A stretch of DNA of 55,065 nucleotides from JAABRU01 sp050180235 (GCA_050180235.1 JBFXEJ010000026.1:1-55065); one strand, 5' to 3'; shown: positions 26,941-36,672, counted from the first letter of the stretch. Translations and numbers: made by a program. The notes: a model not told the origin generated them from the letters alone.

Positions 26941-27789
26941 TCAGAAAATCTTCCGGCGGCTGATAAAACCTGCAGCCCTCTGATAATCTCCGCTCTTTTT
27001 GAACAGAACCCCCAGAAAGGGAATTTCACCTTTGCGCAGCTTTTTGGGGCTGAAATCCGGGTCAGCATTCAAAGCCCGTATCCAGTTGATCAGCTCCCGT
27101 GTGGCCGGTTTTTTCTCCACAGCATCCAGATCCCGAAGTGTATAAAAGGTCTGTACCGCACTTTCCAGCAGGTCTTCATCCAAAGCGGGAAAATGCACCT
27201 GAATGATTTTCCGCATCATCTTGGGATCCGGGAACGCGATATGATGAAAATTGCACCTTCCCAGAAATGGATCTGACAAATCCTTTTTGGCATTGGAGGT
27301 AATAATGATAACCGGTCTGTGTTTCGTGCTGACAGTTTTGTCAATCTCTATAATGTCAAATTCCATCTGATCCAGCACATCCAGCATGTCATCCTGGAAA
27401 TCCGTGTCTGCCTTGTCAATTTCATCAATGAGCAGAACCGTGCGTATGTCCGAGGTGAAAGCCTGGCCGATTTTGCCCATCCTGATATATTCCTCAATAT
27501 TGTGCACATTCCGGGTTGAGTCACCGAAGCGGCTGTCATTGAGACGTGTCAGGGTGTCATACTGGTACAAAGCGTCAATCAGCTTCATGCTGGATTTGAC
27601 ATTGAGCACAATCAGGGGCATTTTCAGACTTTCGGCAATGGCATGGGCCAGCATGGTCTTGCCGGTTCCGGGCTCGCCCTTTAACAGAAGCGGCATTTCC
27701 AACGACATGGAAATATTGACAATAGCGGACAATTCCTCATCCAGAACATAACGTGTTCCGCCTGTAAAACGTTTATCATTGCTCATCAT
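26941..27789 (-). CDS. MoxR-type AAA+ ATPase
   Basis: 282 residues. Walker A GEPGTGKTML (about 38-47), Walker B VLLIDEIDKAD, sensor 1 IITSNAKKDL and the FLGRCNFHHIAFPDP arginine-finger region are intact. MoxR ATPases usually work as chaperone-like partners of von Willebrand A-domain proteins; none is adjacent, so the client is unknown. The upstream minus-strand sequence has AAGAAAAA but only a weak Shine-Dalgarno. Confidence 0.88.
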   Translation of the reverse strand: MMSNDKRFTGGTRYVLDEELSAIVNISMSLEMPLLLKGEPGTGKTMLAHAIAESLKMPLIVLNVKSSMKLIDALYQYDTLTRLNDSRFGDSTRNVHNIEEYIRMGKIGQAFTSDIRTVLLIDEIDKADTDFQDDMLDVLDQMEFDIIEIDKTVSTKHRPVIIITSNAKKDLSDPFLGRCNFHHIAFPDPKMMRKIIQVHFPALDEDLLESAVQTFYTLRDLDAVEKKPATRELINWIRALNADPDFSPKKLRKGEIPFLGVLFKKSGDYQRAAGFISRRKIF

Positions 27790-28401
27790 TTTTTCTTAAT
27801 CTCTTTTCTCAGAAAATCTGTTATCAGTGATGTATCTGCTGAAATTCCGGGAGGGTCCATGATATGTGCTGTAAATAAAAGGTTTGAATATCTCAAACCG
27901 GGCTTCAGCCTGCCCCTCAAACCTTCCTGTTATGGAGCACCTCCATGCAGGAATATATAGCACACTGATTTGATTTTGAAAAGATTATTTAAATGAATTT
28001 TCGGATAGCCCTGCCCTGATTTACTGAGGACTGATCGGGCTGTGGCCCGCGTGGAGCGGTGTGGAAAAACTGAATCCCTGACGCGAATCAGGGACGGACT
28101 CTTTATGCAGTGTTTGTGAAACTTCAGCAGATCGAAAACTCCCTCCCCCGTGGGAGAGGGAGAATTAAGGAAATTTTAGTTCTGCTTTGCAAAAGTCCGT
28201 CTTCGTCATTCCCGCGTAGGGCTTTCGCCCGCATAACGGTTTTGGCGGGTTTTGAAATTGCCTCAGATTTAGGTGAGTTACAGAAAAGAATATACCACCA
28301 AAGTATCAAAAGCTTCCAGCTTTTGCCCTGTGCCTGTGAACTGAACCGGGATATTTATTTTCAGAAATCACCTTATGTCGGATTCATTTTTTTGCAGTCC
28401 C
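27790..28401. other. Repeat-bearing intergenic region
   Basis: About 610 bases between two minus-strand genes. It contains CTCCCTCCCCCGTGGGAGAGGG-type palindromic sequence near 28140-28165 and the 106-base repeat at 28270-28375. No gene is supported; the small frames are repeat-derived. Confidence 0.5.
28270..28375. repeat. TAGGTGATTTC palindromic repeat, copy 1 (inverted)
   Basis: About 106 bases ending in TAGGTGA and GAAATCACCTTA. The interior includes caaaagcttccagcttttg and gtgaactgaaccgggatat. It is the reverse complement of copies at 43592-43698 and 51956-52060. The whole unit can fold on itself. Confidence 0.8.
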
Positions 28402-30057
28402 TTAAGAACCTGAAATGATATCCTTGTAAGTCTTGCGCATTTCCCGCTTGAGAATTTTTCCTGTGGGCGTTTTGGGCAGAGTATCCAGAAAGATAATCTT
28501 TTTGGGAACCTTGAACCCGGCCAGATGTTTCCGGCAGAGCGCAATGATTTCCTCTTCTGTGATTTTCTCTCCTTTGCGGGGAACAACAACCGCAGTCACG
28601 GCCTCCACCCATTTGGGATCATCCACGCCGATAACAGCCACTTCCTCAACCCGTTTGTCCAGATAGATGATTTCCTCCACTTCACGGGTGGAAACATTTT
28701 CGCCCCCGGTTTTGATCATATCCTTTTTGCGATCCACGACCGCAATATACCGGTCTTCATCCAGAATGCCGATGTCGCCGGAATGGAACCAGCCCCCGCG
28801 CATGACATCTTCGGTTTTTTCCGGTTCCTTGAAATACATGATCAGCGCATGTGGGCCTTTGCCGCAGATTTCACCCGGAATGCCGGGAACTTCCACAGCA
28901 TTTCCCAAATCATCCTCTATCCGGGTTTCCATGTTCAGACCGGCCATGCCTGCGGAGCCAAGTTTTGACATGGCATCTTCTGCTTTCAGAATGGTGTGAT
29001 AGGGAGCCAGTTCTGTCTGACCGTAATAATTGTAAATCCCCGCGCCCGGCAGACGTTCCAGCATTTCCTTGAGCACTTCCACAGGCATGATGGACGCGCC
29101 GTAATAGCATTTTTTCAGGCAGGAAATATCATATTTGTCAAAATCCGGATGGCGCAGCATCCCAATCCAGACTGTAGGCGGGGCAAAAAACATGGTGGCC
29201 CGGTACTGTGCAATGGTTTTCAGTATATTGCCGATGTCCGGTGTCATGAGAATATTGGTTCCGCCCACCCAGAACACGGGATTCATAAACACATCCCGCT
29301 GCGCGCAGTGATAAATGGGCAGCGCATTTACATTGATGTCACTGCTTTCATATTTTCCGTCAATAATCGCACCCATATACTCGGCCATCAGAGCCTGATT
29401 GCTGATGATAACACCTTTGGGCAGGGATTCTGTGCCGCTGGTATAGGTCATCTGGCAGGGATCCTCAATGCGCAGAATCGTGTCAGGTTCTGTAGCGGGA
29501 TAGGCTTTGTACCAGTTCTCAAAATTCCGGAACCGGTCATCTGCCGGAGCCTGTCCTGCCATATCATCAGACCAGATCAGGGTGCGCACGGTTTTCATTT
29601 CACTGAGAACATCTGTCACAAGAGGATAAAGAGCATCTTCCACAATGAAAACTTTGCTTTCGGAATGATCAATGCAGTAGGAAATATCCTTGCCTTTGAG
29701 CAGATAATTGATGGCCAGGTAAACCGCGCCGATCTTGCAGCATCCCAGCCAGGTCAGCACATGATGAACCGTATTGTGCGCGAGAATCGCGACACGGTCA
29801 TATTTCTCCACGCCCAAATCCCGAAGCGCATTGGCAACACGGTTGCTTTCAGCCTCCAGTTGGGCATAGGTAAGGGTTTTATTGCCAAAAATAACCGCTG
29901 TTTTGTCCGGATAATGATACGCGCTTCTCCGGATCATATCCGCAATCACCCAGCGGTTCACGCGGTTGTAACGGTTCATGAGAAAATCAAGATTTTCTTT
30001 GTTGAGAACACTGTATCTTGATTTGTCCTCTGCTGATAAGGATTGTGTATGTGGCAT
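28402..30057 (-). CDS. AMP-forming acyl-CoA synthetase/ligase
   Basis: 551 residues. Motifs of the ANL superfamily are intact: P-loop YTSGTESLPKGV, the substrate-side YYGQTELAPYH, HSGDIGILDEDRYIAVVDRKKDMIKTGGENVSTREVE and the catalytic lysine in PTGKILKREMRK. It activates a carboxylic acid (medium or long-chain fatty acid, or an aromatic acid) to the CoA thioester via an acyl-AMP. It is last in the minus-strand cluster with a ferredoxin-like protein, thiolase and acyl-CoA dehydrogenase, so it is likely the activating enzyme of a beta-oxidation route. Chain-length preference is not readable here. Confidence 0.93.
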   Translation of the reverse strand: MPHTQSLSAEDKSRYSVLNKENLDFLMNRYNRVNRWVIADMIRRSAYHYPDKTAVIFGNKTLTYAQLEAESNRVANALRDLGVEKYDRVAILAHNTVHHVLTWLGCCKIGAVYLAINYLLKGKDISYCIDHSESKVFIVEDALYPLVTDVLSEMKTVRTLIWSDDMAGQAPADDRFRNFENWYKAYPATEPDTILRIEDPCQMTYTSGTESLPKGVIISNQALMAEYMGAIIDGKYESSDINVNALPIYHCAQRDVFMNPVFWVGGTNILMTPDIGNILKTIAQYRATMFFAPPTVWIGMLRHPDFDKYDISCLKKCYYGASIMPVEVLKEMLERLPGAGIYNYYGQTELAPYHTILKAEDAMSKLGSAGMAGLNMETRIEDDLGNAVEVPGIPGEICGKGPHALIMYFKEPEKTEDVMRGGWFHSGDIGILDEDRYIAVVDRKKDMIKTGGENVSTREVEEIIYLDKRVEEVAVIGVDDPKWVEAVTAVVVPRKGEKITEEEIIALCRKHLAGFKVPKKIIFLDTLPKTPTGKILKREMRKTYKDIISGS

Positions 30058-30203
30058 AAGAATTGCTCCAAATATTTGTAAAGGTTGACTGATGGTGGCT
30101 GGTTTCTGGGTACTGGGTTTCAGTGTTCAGGTGTCAGGTTTCTCGTTTCTCTTCTCATTCCCACGCGAAGCGTGGAAACAAGATAAAAAGGGGTGAAATG
30201 TCC

Positions 30204-31271
30204 CTAGCCGGAAGATTTCAGTGCGGCCACCAATGCCCTCACATCTTTGGGTGGCGGGGCAAATCCCTGTTTTGTCTTCATGCTGATGGCATTCTGTTCG
30301 CATCCGCTCGCGCAAAGAGCGCAGCCAAAGCAGAGATCCGGATTCACCAAAGGCGCATCTGCTCCCATTGTCAGGGCCTGGGGCGGGCATCGCTCCAGGC
30401 AGGTTTCACAGGCAATACATTTGTCTGCATCAAAGACCGGTTCAAATCCGGAATTGAAAAACAGTCCGGGACGGGAATTTTTCAGTACCTGTGTAACCAC
30501 CTCACAGTGCCAGCGGTCGCAGTTGCATATAAAATCAATGTCTTGAGCAGTATTGCGGCTCATGTGCAGCAACCCGGCTTTTTCGGATCTGTCCAATACT
30601 TCCCGTGCCTGTAACTTGCTGACCATTTTCCCGCCCAGCCGTTCTGCCATGTATTCGGCAATATGGCCGAACCACATGCACACATCCATAGGCATGTCAT
30701 GGGTATCCTCGCCCCGAAGTTTTGCGGTATGGCGGCAGAGGCAGATTCCCACGGCTATGGCATCATATTTGTCTATATAGGTGGATACCTGATCATAAGT
30801 GCGGAGCACATTGCCCGCGTGTATGCTTTTTTCAACCGGAATGACACGGGTGAGCGGATATGCGGGCTTTGGCACAAGTTTTGCTCTGTGACAGGCCTGT
30901 TTGTATTCATGAATCAGCCGGGCAAGCCGGATTTCACGCTGGGTGGATTTGCCCGCGATCATCTGAAATTCAAATATGCCGGGCATAAAGGGAGAACCCA
31001 TGTACAGACGGGTATTGTCTGAGGTGAAAGTGACACAAAGCCCTTTATCCGCCATCTGATCCAGAATTTGACGGATTTGTGCATCATCCCTGTTCATCTT
31101 TGCTGCAATGTCCGCAGCCCGGGCCGGTTTGCGATCCAGCGCGTTGTTGACTTCAGCCTCTTCCGGTGTGAACAGTTCTTTCACCAGAGCATAGAATTCC
31201 GGTATATCCGCGCCGGAATAGGCTCCGCCCCGGCTTTTCATGACAGTCAGCATTTGCCTGTACATTTGCAT
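30204..31271 (-). CDS. Winged-helix/2x[4Fe-4S] ferredoxin-domain protein
   Basis: 355 residues. Residues about 35-95 form a winged-helix-like segment (VNNALDRKPARAADIAAKM...IRQILDQMADKGLC). The C-terminus has two 4Fe-4S motifs: Cys285-288-291-295 (CIACETCLERCP) and Cys314-317-320-324 (CFGCALCASGC). Between them lie further Cys: CLC at 177/179, Cys198, and CNCDRWHC at 249/251/256, which could bind another metal site. Its place between the ligase and thiolase genes suggests electron transfer tied to acyl-CoA oxidation, or redox-sensing regulation. The function is inference. Confidence 0.8.
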   Translation of the reverse strand: MQMYRQMLTVMKSRGGAYSGADIPEFYALVKELFTPEEAEVNNALDRKPARAADIAAKMNRDDAQIRQILDQMADKGLCVTFTSDNTRLYMGSPFMPGIFEFQMIAGKSTQREIRLARLIHEYKQACHRAKLVPKPAYPLTRVIPVEKSIHAGNVLRTYDQVSTYIDKYDAIAVGICLCRHTAKLRGEDTHDMPMDVCMWFGHIAEYMAERLGGKMVSKLQAREVLDRSEKAGLLHMSRNTAQDIDFICNCDRWHCEVVTQVLKNSRPGLFFNSGFEPVFDADKCIACETCLERCPPQALTMGADAPLVNPDLCFGCALCASGCEQNAISMKTKQGFAPPPKDVRALVAALKSSG

Positions 31272-31317
31272 AGAATTTTTTCCTTTCCCCGGCTGATGTT
31301 TCCGTTTTTTGGCTTAC

Positions 31318-31425
31318 AAAATAATTCCCCTCCCCTGGCGGGAGGGGCAGGGGAGGGGGAAACAGCATACTGCAAATACTGATGTTTCACCCTCCCCCAT
31401 CCCCTCCCTCAAGGGAGGGGAGAGT
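31318..31425. repeat. CCCCTCCC/GGGAGGGG palindromic repeat
   Basis: Two opposing C-rich and G-rich palindromes (CCCCTCCCCTGGCGGGAGGGG and CCCTCCCTCAAGGGAGGGG) flank a short spacer between the thiolase and ferredoxin-protein genes. Related tracts occur near 18620, 18690 and 28145. Inverted copies of the GGTGTCAGGTTTCAGG unit adjoin at 31440-31466. Confidence 0.6.
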
Positions 31426-31466
31426 GTTGTTACTTCCTCAAATCTGACACCTGAAATCCGACACCT

Positions 31467-32717
31467 TTACATCATCTCTATAACCGTTGCCATAGAAACA
31501 CCTCCGCCGCCGCACAGCGTTGCCATTCCCAGAGTTTTGCCCTGTTTTTTCATGGCATGGACCAGTGTCACCATGATTCTGCAGCCGGTGGAGCCCACCG
31601 GATGGCCCAGACCAATGCCGGAACCATTGACATTGGTGACTTCCCGGTTCAGTCCCAGTTCTTTTTCACATCCAAGATACTGGGCAGCAAAGGCTTCGTT
31701 GACCTCGCACAGTTCAAAATCCGCTATTTTCAGCCCCGTGTTTTTCAGCAGATTTTTCACTGCGGGAACCGGGGAAATTCCCATGACTGTGGGATGACAT
31801 GCACCTCTGGCAGAGGCTTTGATTCTGGCAATGGGCGTAAGACCAAGTTCTTTGGCCTTTTCCGCAGACATGATGACCATCGCAGACGCGCCGTCATTGA
31901 TGCCGCTTGCGTTTCCGGCTGTGACCTTTCCGATTTTCGGAACAAACGCGGGCGGCAGTTTCTGCAACTGTTCCATTGTGATACCGGGACGGAAATGCTC
32001 ATCTTTGTCAAAAATCAGGGGTGCTTTTTTCTTCTGCGGAACCTCAACCGGCACGATTTCCTCTTTGAAGGAACCGTCATTGGTGGCTCTTTCCGCATTG
32101 TTATGGCTTCTGAGCGCGACCTCGTCCATTTCTTCCCGGCTGATGTTCAGATGCTGGGCAATGAGTTCTGCTGTCTGTCCCATGATATAGGGTTTGCCCA
32201 TAAACATGCTGGCAGGGAGTTCTTTGGTGTTCACCGGGCAGTCTTCCCCAAAGGGTATGATATGGGAACCGCAGTGCAGCGCGTGAATCAGGGCATCCAC
32301 AAAAACCTGATCCTGCAGACGGCATCCCCAGCGCGCACCCGGAACAGCATAGGGAACTCCGGACATATGCTCCAATCCGCCTGCAAGGATAACATCAGCC
32401 ATGCCTGTCTGAATCATGGCCATGCCGGAAATGACAGACTCCATGCCGGAAATGCACACCCGGTTGATGGTGACAGCCGGAACAGAAACCGGAATACCGG
32501 CCAGAATCGCTGCCACACGGGTCACATTCAGTGTATCATGATGCTCCAGGCAGCAGCCGAAACGCACATCATCAATAATGGCCGGATCAATCCCGGCTCT
32601 TTTGATGGCCTCTTTCATGACCACACTGCCCAGAACCGCACCGTTCAAATCTCTCAGACTTCCGCCGAACGAACCAATCGCGGTCCGGCACGCGGAAACA
32701 ATCACAACATCTTTCAT
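31467..32717 (-). CDS. Acetyl-CoA C-acyltransferase (thiolase)
   Basis: 416 residues. The nucleophilic Cys88 lies in INRVCISGMES, the active-site NEAFAAQ and GHPVGSTGCR follow, and the C-terminal CGGGG Cys is present. It would cleave 3-ketoacyl-CoA to acetyl-CoA, or run the reverse condensation. The start chosen is ATG at 32717 (MKDVVIVSACRTAIG), with AAAGGA upstream. The position inside the acyl-CoA cluster fits the last step of beta-oxidation; hydratase and hydroxyacyl-CoA dehydrogenase genes are not present here. Confidence 0.95.
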   Translation of the reverse strand: MKDVVIVSACRTAIGSFGGSLRDLNGAVLGSVVMKEAIKRAGIDPAIIDDVRFGCCLEHHDTLNVTRVAAILAGIPVSVPAVTINRVCISGMESVISGMAMIQTGMADVILAGGLEHMSGVPYAVPGARWGCRLQDQVFVDALIHALHCGSHIIPFGEDCPVNTKELPASMFMGKPYIMGQTAELIAQHLNISREEMDEVALRSHNNAERATNDGSFKEEIVPVEVPQKKKAPLIFDKDEHFRPGITMEQLQKLPPAFVPKIGKVTAGNASGINDGASAMVIMSAEKAKELGLTPIARIKASARGACHPTVMGISPVPAVKNLLKNTGLKIADFELCEVNEAFAAQYLGCEKELGLNREVTNVNGSGIGLGHPVGSTGCRIMVTLVHAMKKQGKTLGMATLCGGGGVSMATVIEMM

Positions 32718-33076
32718 TATATGTATATCCTTTGATTTTATATCTAATATCGATCCGCTGTTGCTTTGATCCAATCTGCACCGGTGCAGGATTTGACAAC
32801 TTTTGGAAAGTTGTCAAATCTGACCGGATCAAACCAATGGAGAATTGGTATAACTCTGGTTCCCACGCTCCGCGTGGGAACCGGGATTGGATGCTCTGCG
32901 TCTGTCTGCTGTTGAAATGGAACGCAGAGCGTTCCGGAGGCATTCCACGAAGAGCGTGGGAACGAGATAATCTCACAGACAAACCGATCTGAAATTCAGC
33001 AGACATTCATTCACAGAAGAAATCCTCTGTGGGAAATAATTCAGCAGACATTCATTCACAGAAAAAAAATCTCTGC
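32718..33076. repeat. Repeat-filled gap: ATTTGACAACTTT hairpin and GGTTCCCACGC palindromes
   Basis: A 13-base perfect stem (ATTTGACAACTTT at 32791-32803, complement at 32807-32819) recurs exactly, in opposite orientation, at 53013-53041. It is followed by one arm of the CAATGG.GAATTGGTAT family, then GGTTCCCACGC tcc GCGTGGGAACC (near 32859-32883) and a partial second copy near 32940-32965. A direct repeat of ttcagcagacattcattcac occurs at about 32996 and 33041. No gene. Confidence 0.65.
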
Positions 33077-34888
33077 TTATTTACCGCCAAACGCGTCATC
33101 GGAAATATCCACCGCGGTGCTGTCATTGCTGGTAATAACATTCATTTTTCCGATGCCTGTGGGCAGCACAGAGCGGATAAAGAAACGTGCGCCTGCAATC
33201 TGGCCTTCGTAAAAAGCAGCATCCTTTTTCTTTGCGTCTGCCAGTTTTTCACCGGCCACAGCCGCTCTCCACAGCAGCATCCATGCCATGACCGCATCAC
33301 CTGTGACATCCATAAAGGAATAGGCATGGGCATAGGCTGTCATCATTTTTTCCGAACGCGCAGTGGAACCGATATGACGGGCTGTCTTTTCCAGTCCTGC
33401 AACAAAGGCTTCGGTTTCCGCAGCCAGTTCTGCCAGACCGTTTACTTTCTTTGCTCTTTCAACCGTCTGCTTCATTTCTGCAAGCAGATTGCCAAATACC
33501 TGTCCCTTTTCAAGACCCAGTTTTCTGCCCAGAAGATCCATAGCCTGAATGCCATTGGTTCCCTCATAAATATGGGTAATCTTGCAGTCCCGCAGATACT
33601 GTTCCTGGGGATATTCTTTGGTGTATCCGTATCCGCCGTAAATCTGCATTCCCATACTGCACATCTCAAAGCAGCGGTCAGAAACATAACCTTTGGCAAT
33701 GGGAATCAGCACATCAATCATGCCCTGATATTTGGCTTTTTCCGCAGCATCTTTGGAGATGTGAATCATATCCTCGCACTGACCAATGTAAAGCATCAGA
33801 CTCCGGCTGGCTTCCACATAGGTTTTCATGGTCAGAAGCATACGCCGCACATCCGGATGCTGAATAATGGGAACACCGGGCGCATCCTTGCCTGTGGCCT
33901 GCAGACTTCTTCCCTGCACCCGTTCTCTGGCATAATTGAGCGCATTCATAAACGAAGCGGATGCACAGCCCAGAGCCTGCATTCCCACATCCAGACGGGC
34001 TTCGTTCATCATGACAAACATGGCCCGCATACCCTTGTTTTCCGCACCCAGCAGGGTTCCCCGGCATTTTCCCTTGCCGCCCAGCGTCATGGAGCAGGTG
34101 GGGCTGCCGTGAATGCCCATTTTATGCTCAATGCCGGTGCAGACCACATCATTGGGTTCTCCCATGCTGCCGTCATCATTGACCCAGATTTTCGGCACAA
34201 GGAACAGGGAAATGCCCGAAGTTCCGGCAGGTGCGCCTTCAATGCGTGCCAGAACCGGATGAATGATGTTTTCTGTGAGATCCTGATCCCCGCTGGAAAT
34301 GAAGATTTTGTTTCCCGTAATGGAATAAGTGCCGTCATCATTTTTCACAGCAGAAGTTGTCAGCGCACCCACATCTGAACCGGCTTCGGGTTCGGTAAGC
34401 AGCATGGTTCCGCCCCATTTGCCCGTGTACATGTTTTTCAGAAACAGTTTTTTCTGTTTGTCCGTGCCGAATTTTTCCACCAGCCGGCCTGCACCGTGAA
34501 TCAGGAGAATGGTCAGAACAAAGGGGAAATTTGCACCGTGAAAATAATTTTTCACTGCAAGGGAAACTGTGGAGGGCATTCCCTGTCCGCCCCATTCCGG
34601 CTCATCGCACATAGAGATCCATTCCCCTTCTCTGAACAGATCGTAAATTTTGTGAAAAGACTCCGGCATTTTCACCGCGCCGTTTTCAAACCTGCATCCT
34701 TCCTCATCTCCGGGTTTCAGGGTGGGAGCCAGTTCCTTCACGGCCATATTGCGGGCTTCATTGATGATGAGATCAACGGTTTTTCTGTTAAACTCTGCAA
34801 ACTTCTCATATTTGCTGAGTTTTTCCACTTCCAACTGCTCATGAAGAACAAAATCCACATCTCTGCGGTCTGCGATTGTCTGTGCCAT
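33077..34888 (-). CDS. Acyl-CoA dehydrogenase (FAD), long form of about 600 residues
   Basis: 603 residues: N-terminal helical domain, middle beta domain (TEPEAGSDVGALTTSA), C-terminal helical domain with catalytic Glu in YEGTNGIQAMDLLGRKL, and an extra C-terminal extension typical of the 600-residue class in Deltaproteobacteria. It introduces the 2,3 double bond in acyl-CoA and passes electrons to ETF. ATG at 34888 is preceded by GGAGGTAT on the minus strand. It heads the acyl-CoA cluster. Confidence 0.95.
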   Translation of the reverse strand: MAQTIADRRDVDFVLHEQLEVEKLSKYEKFAEFNRKTVDLIINEARNMAVKELAPTLKPGDEEGCRFENGAVKMPESFHKIYDLFREGEWISMCDEPEWGGQGMPSTVSLAVKNYFHGANFPFVLTILLIHGAGRLVEKFGTDKQKKLFLKNMYTGKWGGTMLLTEPEAGSDVGALTTSAVKNDDGTYSITGNKIFISSGDQDLTENIIHPVLARIEGAPAGTSGISLFLVPKIWVNDDGSMGEPNDVVCTGIEHKMGIHGSPTCSMTLGGKGKCRGTLLGAENKGMRAMFVMMNEARLDVGMQALGCASASFMNALNYARERVQGRSLQATGKDAPGVPIIQHPDVRRMLLTMKTYVEASRSLMLYIGQCEDMIHISKDAAEKAKYQGMIDVLIPIAKGYVSDRCFEMCSMGMQIYGGYGYTKEYPQEQYLRDCKITHIYEGTNGIQAMDLLGRKLGLEKGQVFGNLLAEMKQTVERAKKVNGLAELAAETEAFVAGLEKTARHIGSTARSEKMMTAYAHAYSFMDVTGDAVMAWMLLWRAAVAGEKLADAKKKDAAFYEGQIAGARFFIRSVLPTGIGKMNVITSNDSTAVDISDDAFGGK

Positions 34889-35595
34889 GAAAATACCTCC
34901 GAATTTGTATGAAAATGATTAATGCTGAATGTTTAATGATGAATGCTGGACAATTGCAGAAACTGCACGTTTGCTGTATGCAGTTCCTGCAGGCATCCGG
35001 AAATTACCCGTTTCCCTGCGTAATGCAAAGAAATATGCAAGGTGTGTGCCAATGATGGGAGTATATTTTATTTTTTGTTATATTAAATAATTAAACAGAT
35101 GGAGAATGATGCGCAGGGAAAAAACGGGTTATTTTTTACCCGCACAGAAAGGTGGTATGGAGATAAGTATATAAAAAAAAAGAAAATTTAATATATGTGT
35201 CAAAAATGCCCCATATGGGTTGTTTTTGATACATTCTTTCCTGAATTTATCCCCAAACGGTTTTGCAGGAAAAAAATACTCCATGCAGCATAAAGTTGCC
35301 GGTCATGTGAAATTCCTGCCGTCAAAATTAATTAATTTCTGAAATCATATCCTGATTCTTTCTTTCCTTAGAGGAAAAAATTTTATTTTTTGACTTTTCT
35401 GAAAAACTGTGGAAAAATTCAGTACCAGGTTTGAAAACAATCCTGTCTCAGAAAAGGAAAGAAAGAGTGCCAAACGGAAAGTTTGGCAAAGACCGCAGAC
35501 TTCCAAACAACACGTCCGGGAATCCGGAAATACGCATTTTCCTGCGCTTTATCACCCGGAAGCGGAAAGAATCAAAAGCAGAACGGAAAGAAATT
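34889..35595. other. Divergent promoter region between acyl-CoA dehydrogenase and aroC
   Basis: About 707 bases, AT-rich in the middle. It holds an inverted repeat at 35197-35232 and a perfect stem-loop TGCCAAAC-ggaaa-GTTTGGCA at 35468-35488. A CAAACGGAAAGTTTG block here is shared with 6133-6147. No supported gene; a frame running into aroC from 35431 is better read as aroC leader. Confidence 0.5.
35197..35232. promoter_or_regulatory. Inverted repeat, possible operator upstream of the acyl-CoA cluster
   Basis: GTGTCAAAAA and TTTTTGATAC face each other around CCCCATATGGG, giving a 36-base dyad. It lies about 310 bases upstream of the dehydrogenase start and 360 bases from aroC in the opposite direction. 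It could be a regulator binding site or a transcript hairpin; nothing else decides. Confidence 0.35.
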
Positions 35596-36672
35596 ATGTC
35601 CAGCAGATTCGGAAAAATATTCAGTATTACAACATTTGGGGAGTCTCACTGCCGGGGCGTAGGCGCAGTGGTGGACGGATGTCCCCCGCGCATGGCTTTG
35701 TGCGAGGCAGATATACAGAAACAACTGGATCGCCGCAAACCAGGGCAGAGCAAACTCACCACAGACCGGAAAGAGGAGGATATTGTCAGCATTCTGTCCG
35801 GCGTGGAAAACGGGATCACGCTGGGAACTCCCATTGCCCTGTTTGTTCCCAACAAAGATCAGCGTCCCGGAGATTATAAAAAAATGTCGGACATTCCCCG
35901 GCCTTCGCACGCGGATTATACCTATCAGGTCAAATACGGCATCCGGGCTTCCAGCGGGGGCGGACGTGCCAGCGCAAGGGAAACCATTGCACGCGTAGCA
36001 GCCGGGGCCATTGCGGAAAAATTTCTTTGGGAAAGCTTTGGCACGGAAATTGTGGCCTGGGTTTCTTCTGTCGGCACTGCGGATGCTCCGGACATTGATA
36101 TGGAACAGGTTACACGGGAAACAGTGGATCAGAATATTGTGCGCTGTCCCCATCCGGAATCTGCTCAACTTATGGAAAACATCATCACAGCCGCGCGGGA
36201 TGCCAAAGATTCTGTCGGCGGCATTATTTCCTGCGTCTGCCGTAATGTTCCCGCAGGTCTGGGGGAACCGGTGTTTGACAAACTGGAGGCAATACTGGCA
36301 CAGGCCATGCTTTCCATTCCCGCGACCAAAGGATTTGAAATCGGCTCCGGTTTTGCCGGAACCCGGATGCACGGATCAGAACATAATGATCTTTTTGTTC
36401 AGAAAAACGGCAAATTGGGAACCGTCAGCAACCGCAGCGGCGGCATTCAGGGCGGCATTTCCAATGGTGAACCCATCTTTTTCCGGGTGGCATTCAAACC
36501 GGTTGCCACCATCGGACAGGCACAGAAAACAGTTGATTTTGAAGGAAATGAAGTGATACTGGAAGCCAAAGGCCGTCATGATCCATGTGTAGTTCCCCGT
36601 GCGGTTCCCATTGTGGAGGCTATGGCTGCTCTGGTGCTGGCGGATATGGTGCTTTGCCAGAGAAGGATTTAG
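35596..36672 (+). CDS. aroC: Chorismate synthase
   Basis: 358 residues. Signatures include GESHCRGVGAVVDGCPP, RRKPGQSKLTTDRKE, IRASSGGGRASARETIARVA and GFAGTRMHGSEHND. It converts EPSP to chorismate with reduced FMN, the last step of the shikimate pathway. ATG at 35596 (MSSRFGKIFSITTFGESH) matches the family N-terminus; a longer frame from 35431 adds 55 residues without homology and contains a hairpin. No other aro gene is adjacent. Confidence 0.96.
   Translation: MSSRFGKIFSITTFGESHCRGVGAVVDGCPPRMALCEADIQKQLDRRKPGQSKLTTDRKEEDIVSILSGVENGITLGTPIALFVPNKDQRPGDYKKMSDIPRPSHADYTYQVKYGIRASSGGGRASARETIARVAAGAIAEKFLWESFGTEIVAWVSSVGTADAPDIDMEQVTRETVDQNIVRCPHPESAQLMENIITAARDAKDSVGGIISCVCRNVPAGLGEPVFDKLEAILAQAMLSIPATKGFEIGSGFAGTRMHGSEHNDLFVQKNGKLGTVSNRSGGIQGGISNGEPIFFRVAFKPVATIGQAQKTVDFEGNEVILEAKGRHDPCVVPRAVPIVEAMAALVLADMVLCQRRI

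Noticed and set aside
28996..30021. 341-codon plus-strand frame opposite the acyl-CoA ligase
   Set aside because: Antisense shadow; the ligase has intact ANL motifs and the plus-strand product has no recognisable feature.
33029..34378. 449-codon plus-strand frame opposite the acyl-CoA dehydrogenase
   Set aside because: Antisense shadow, low-complexity His/Cys-rich translation.
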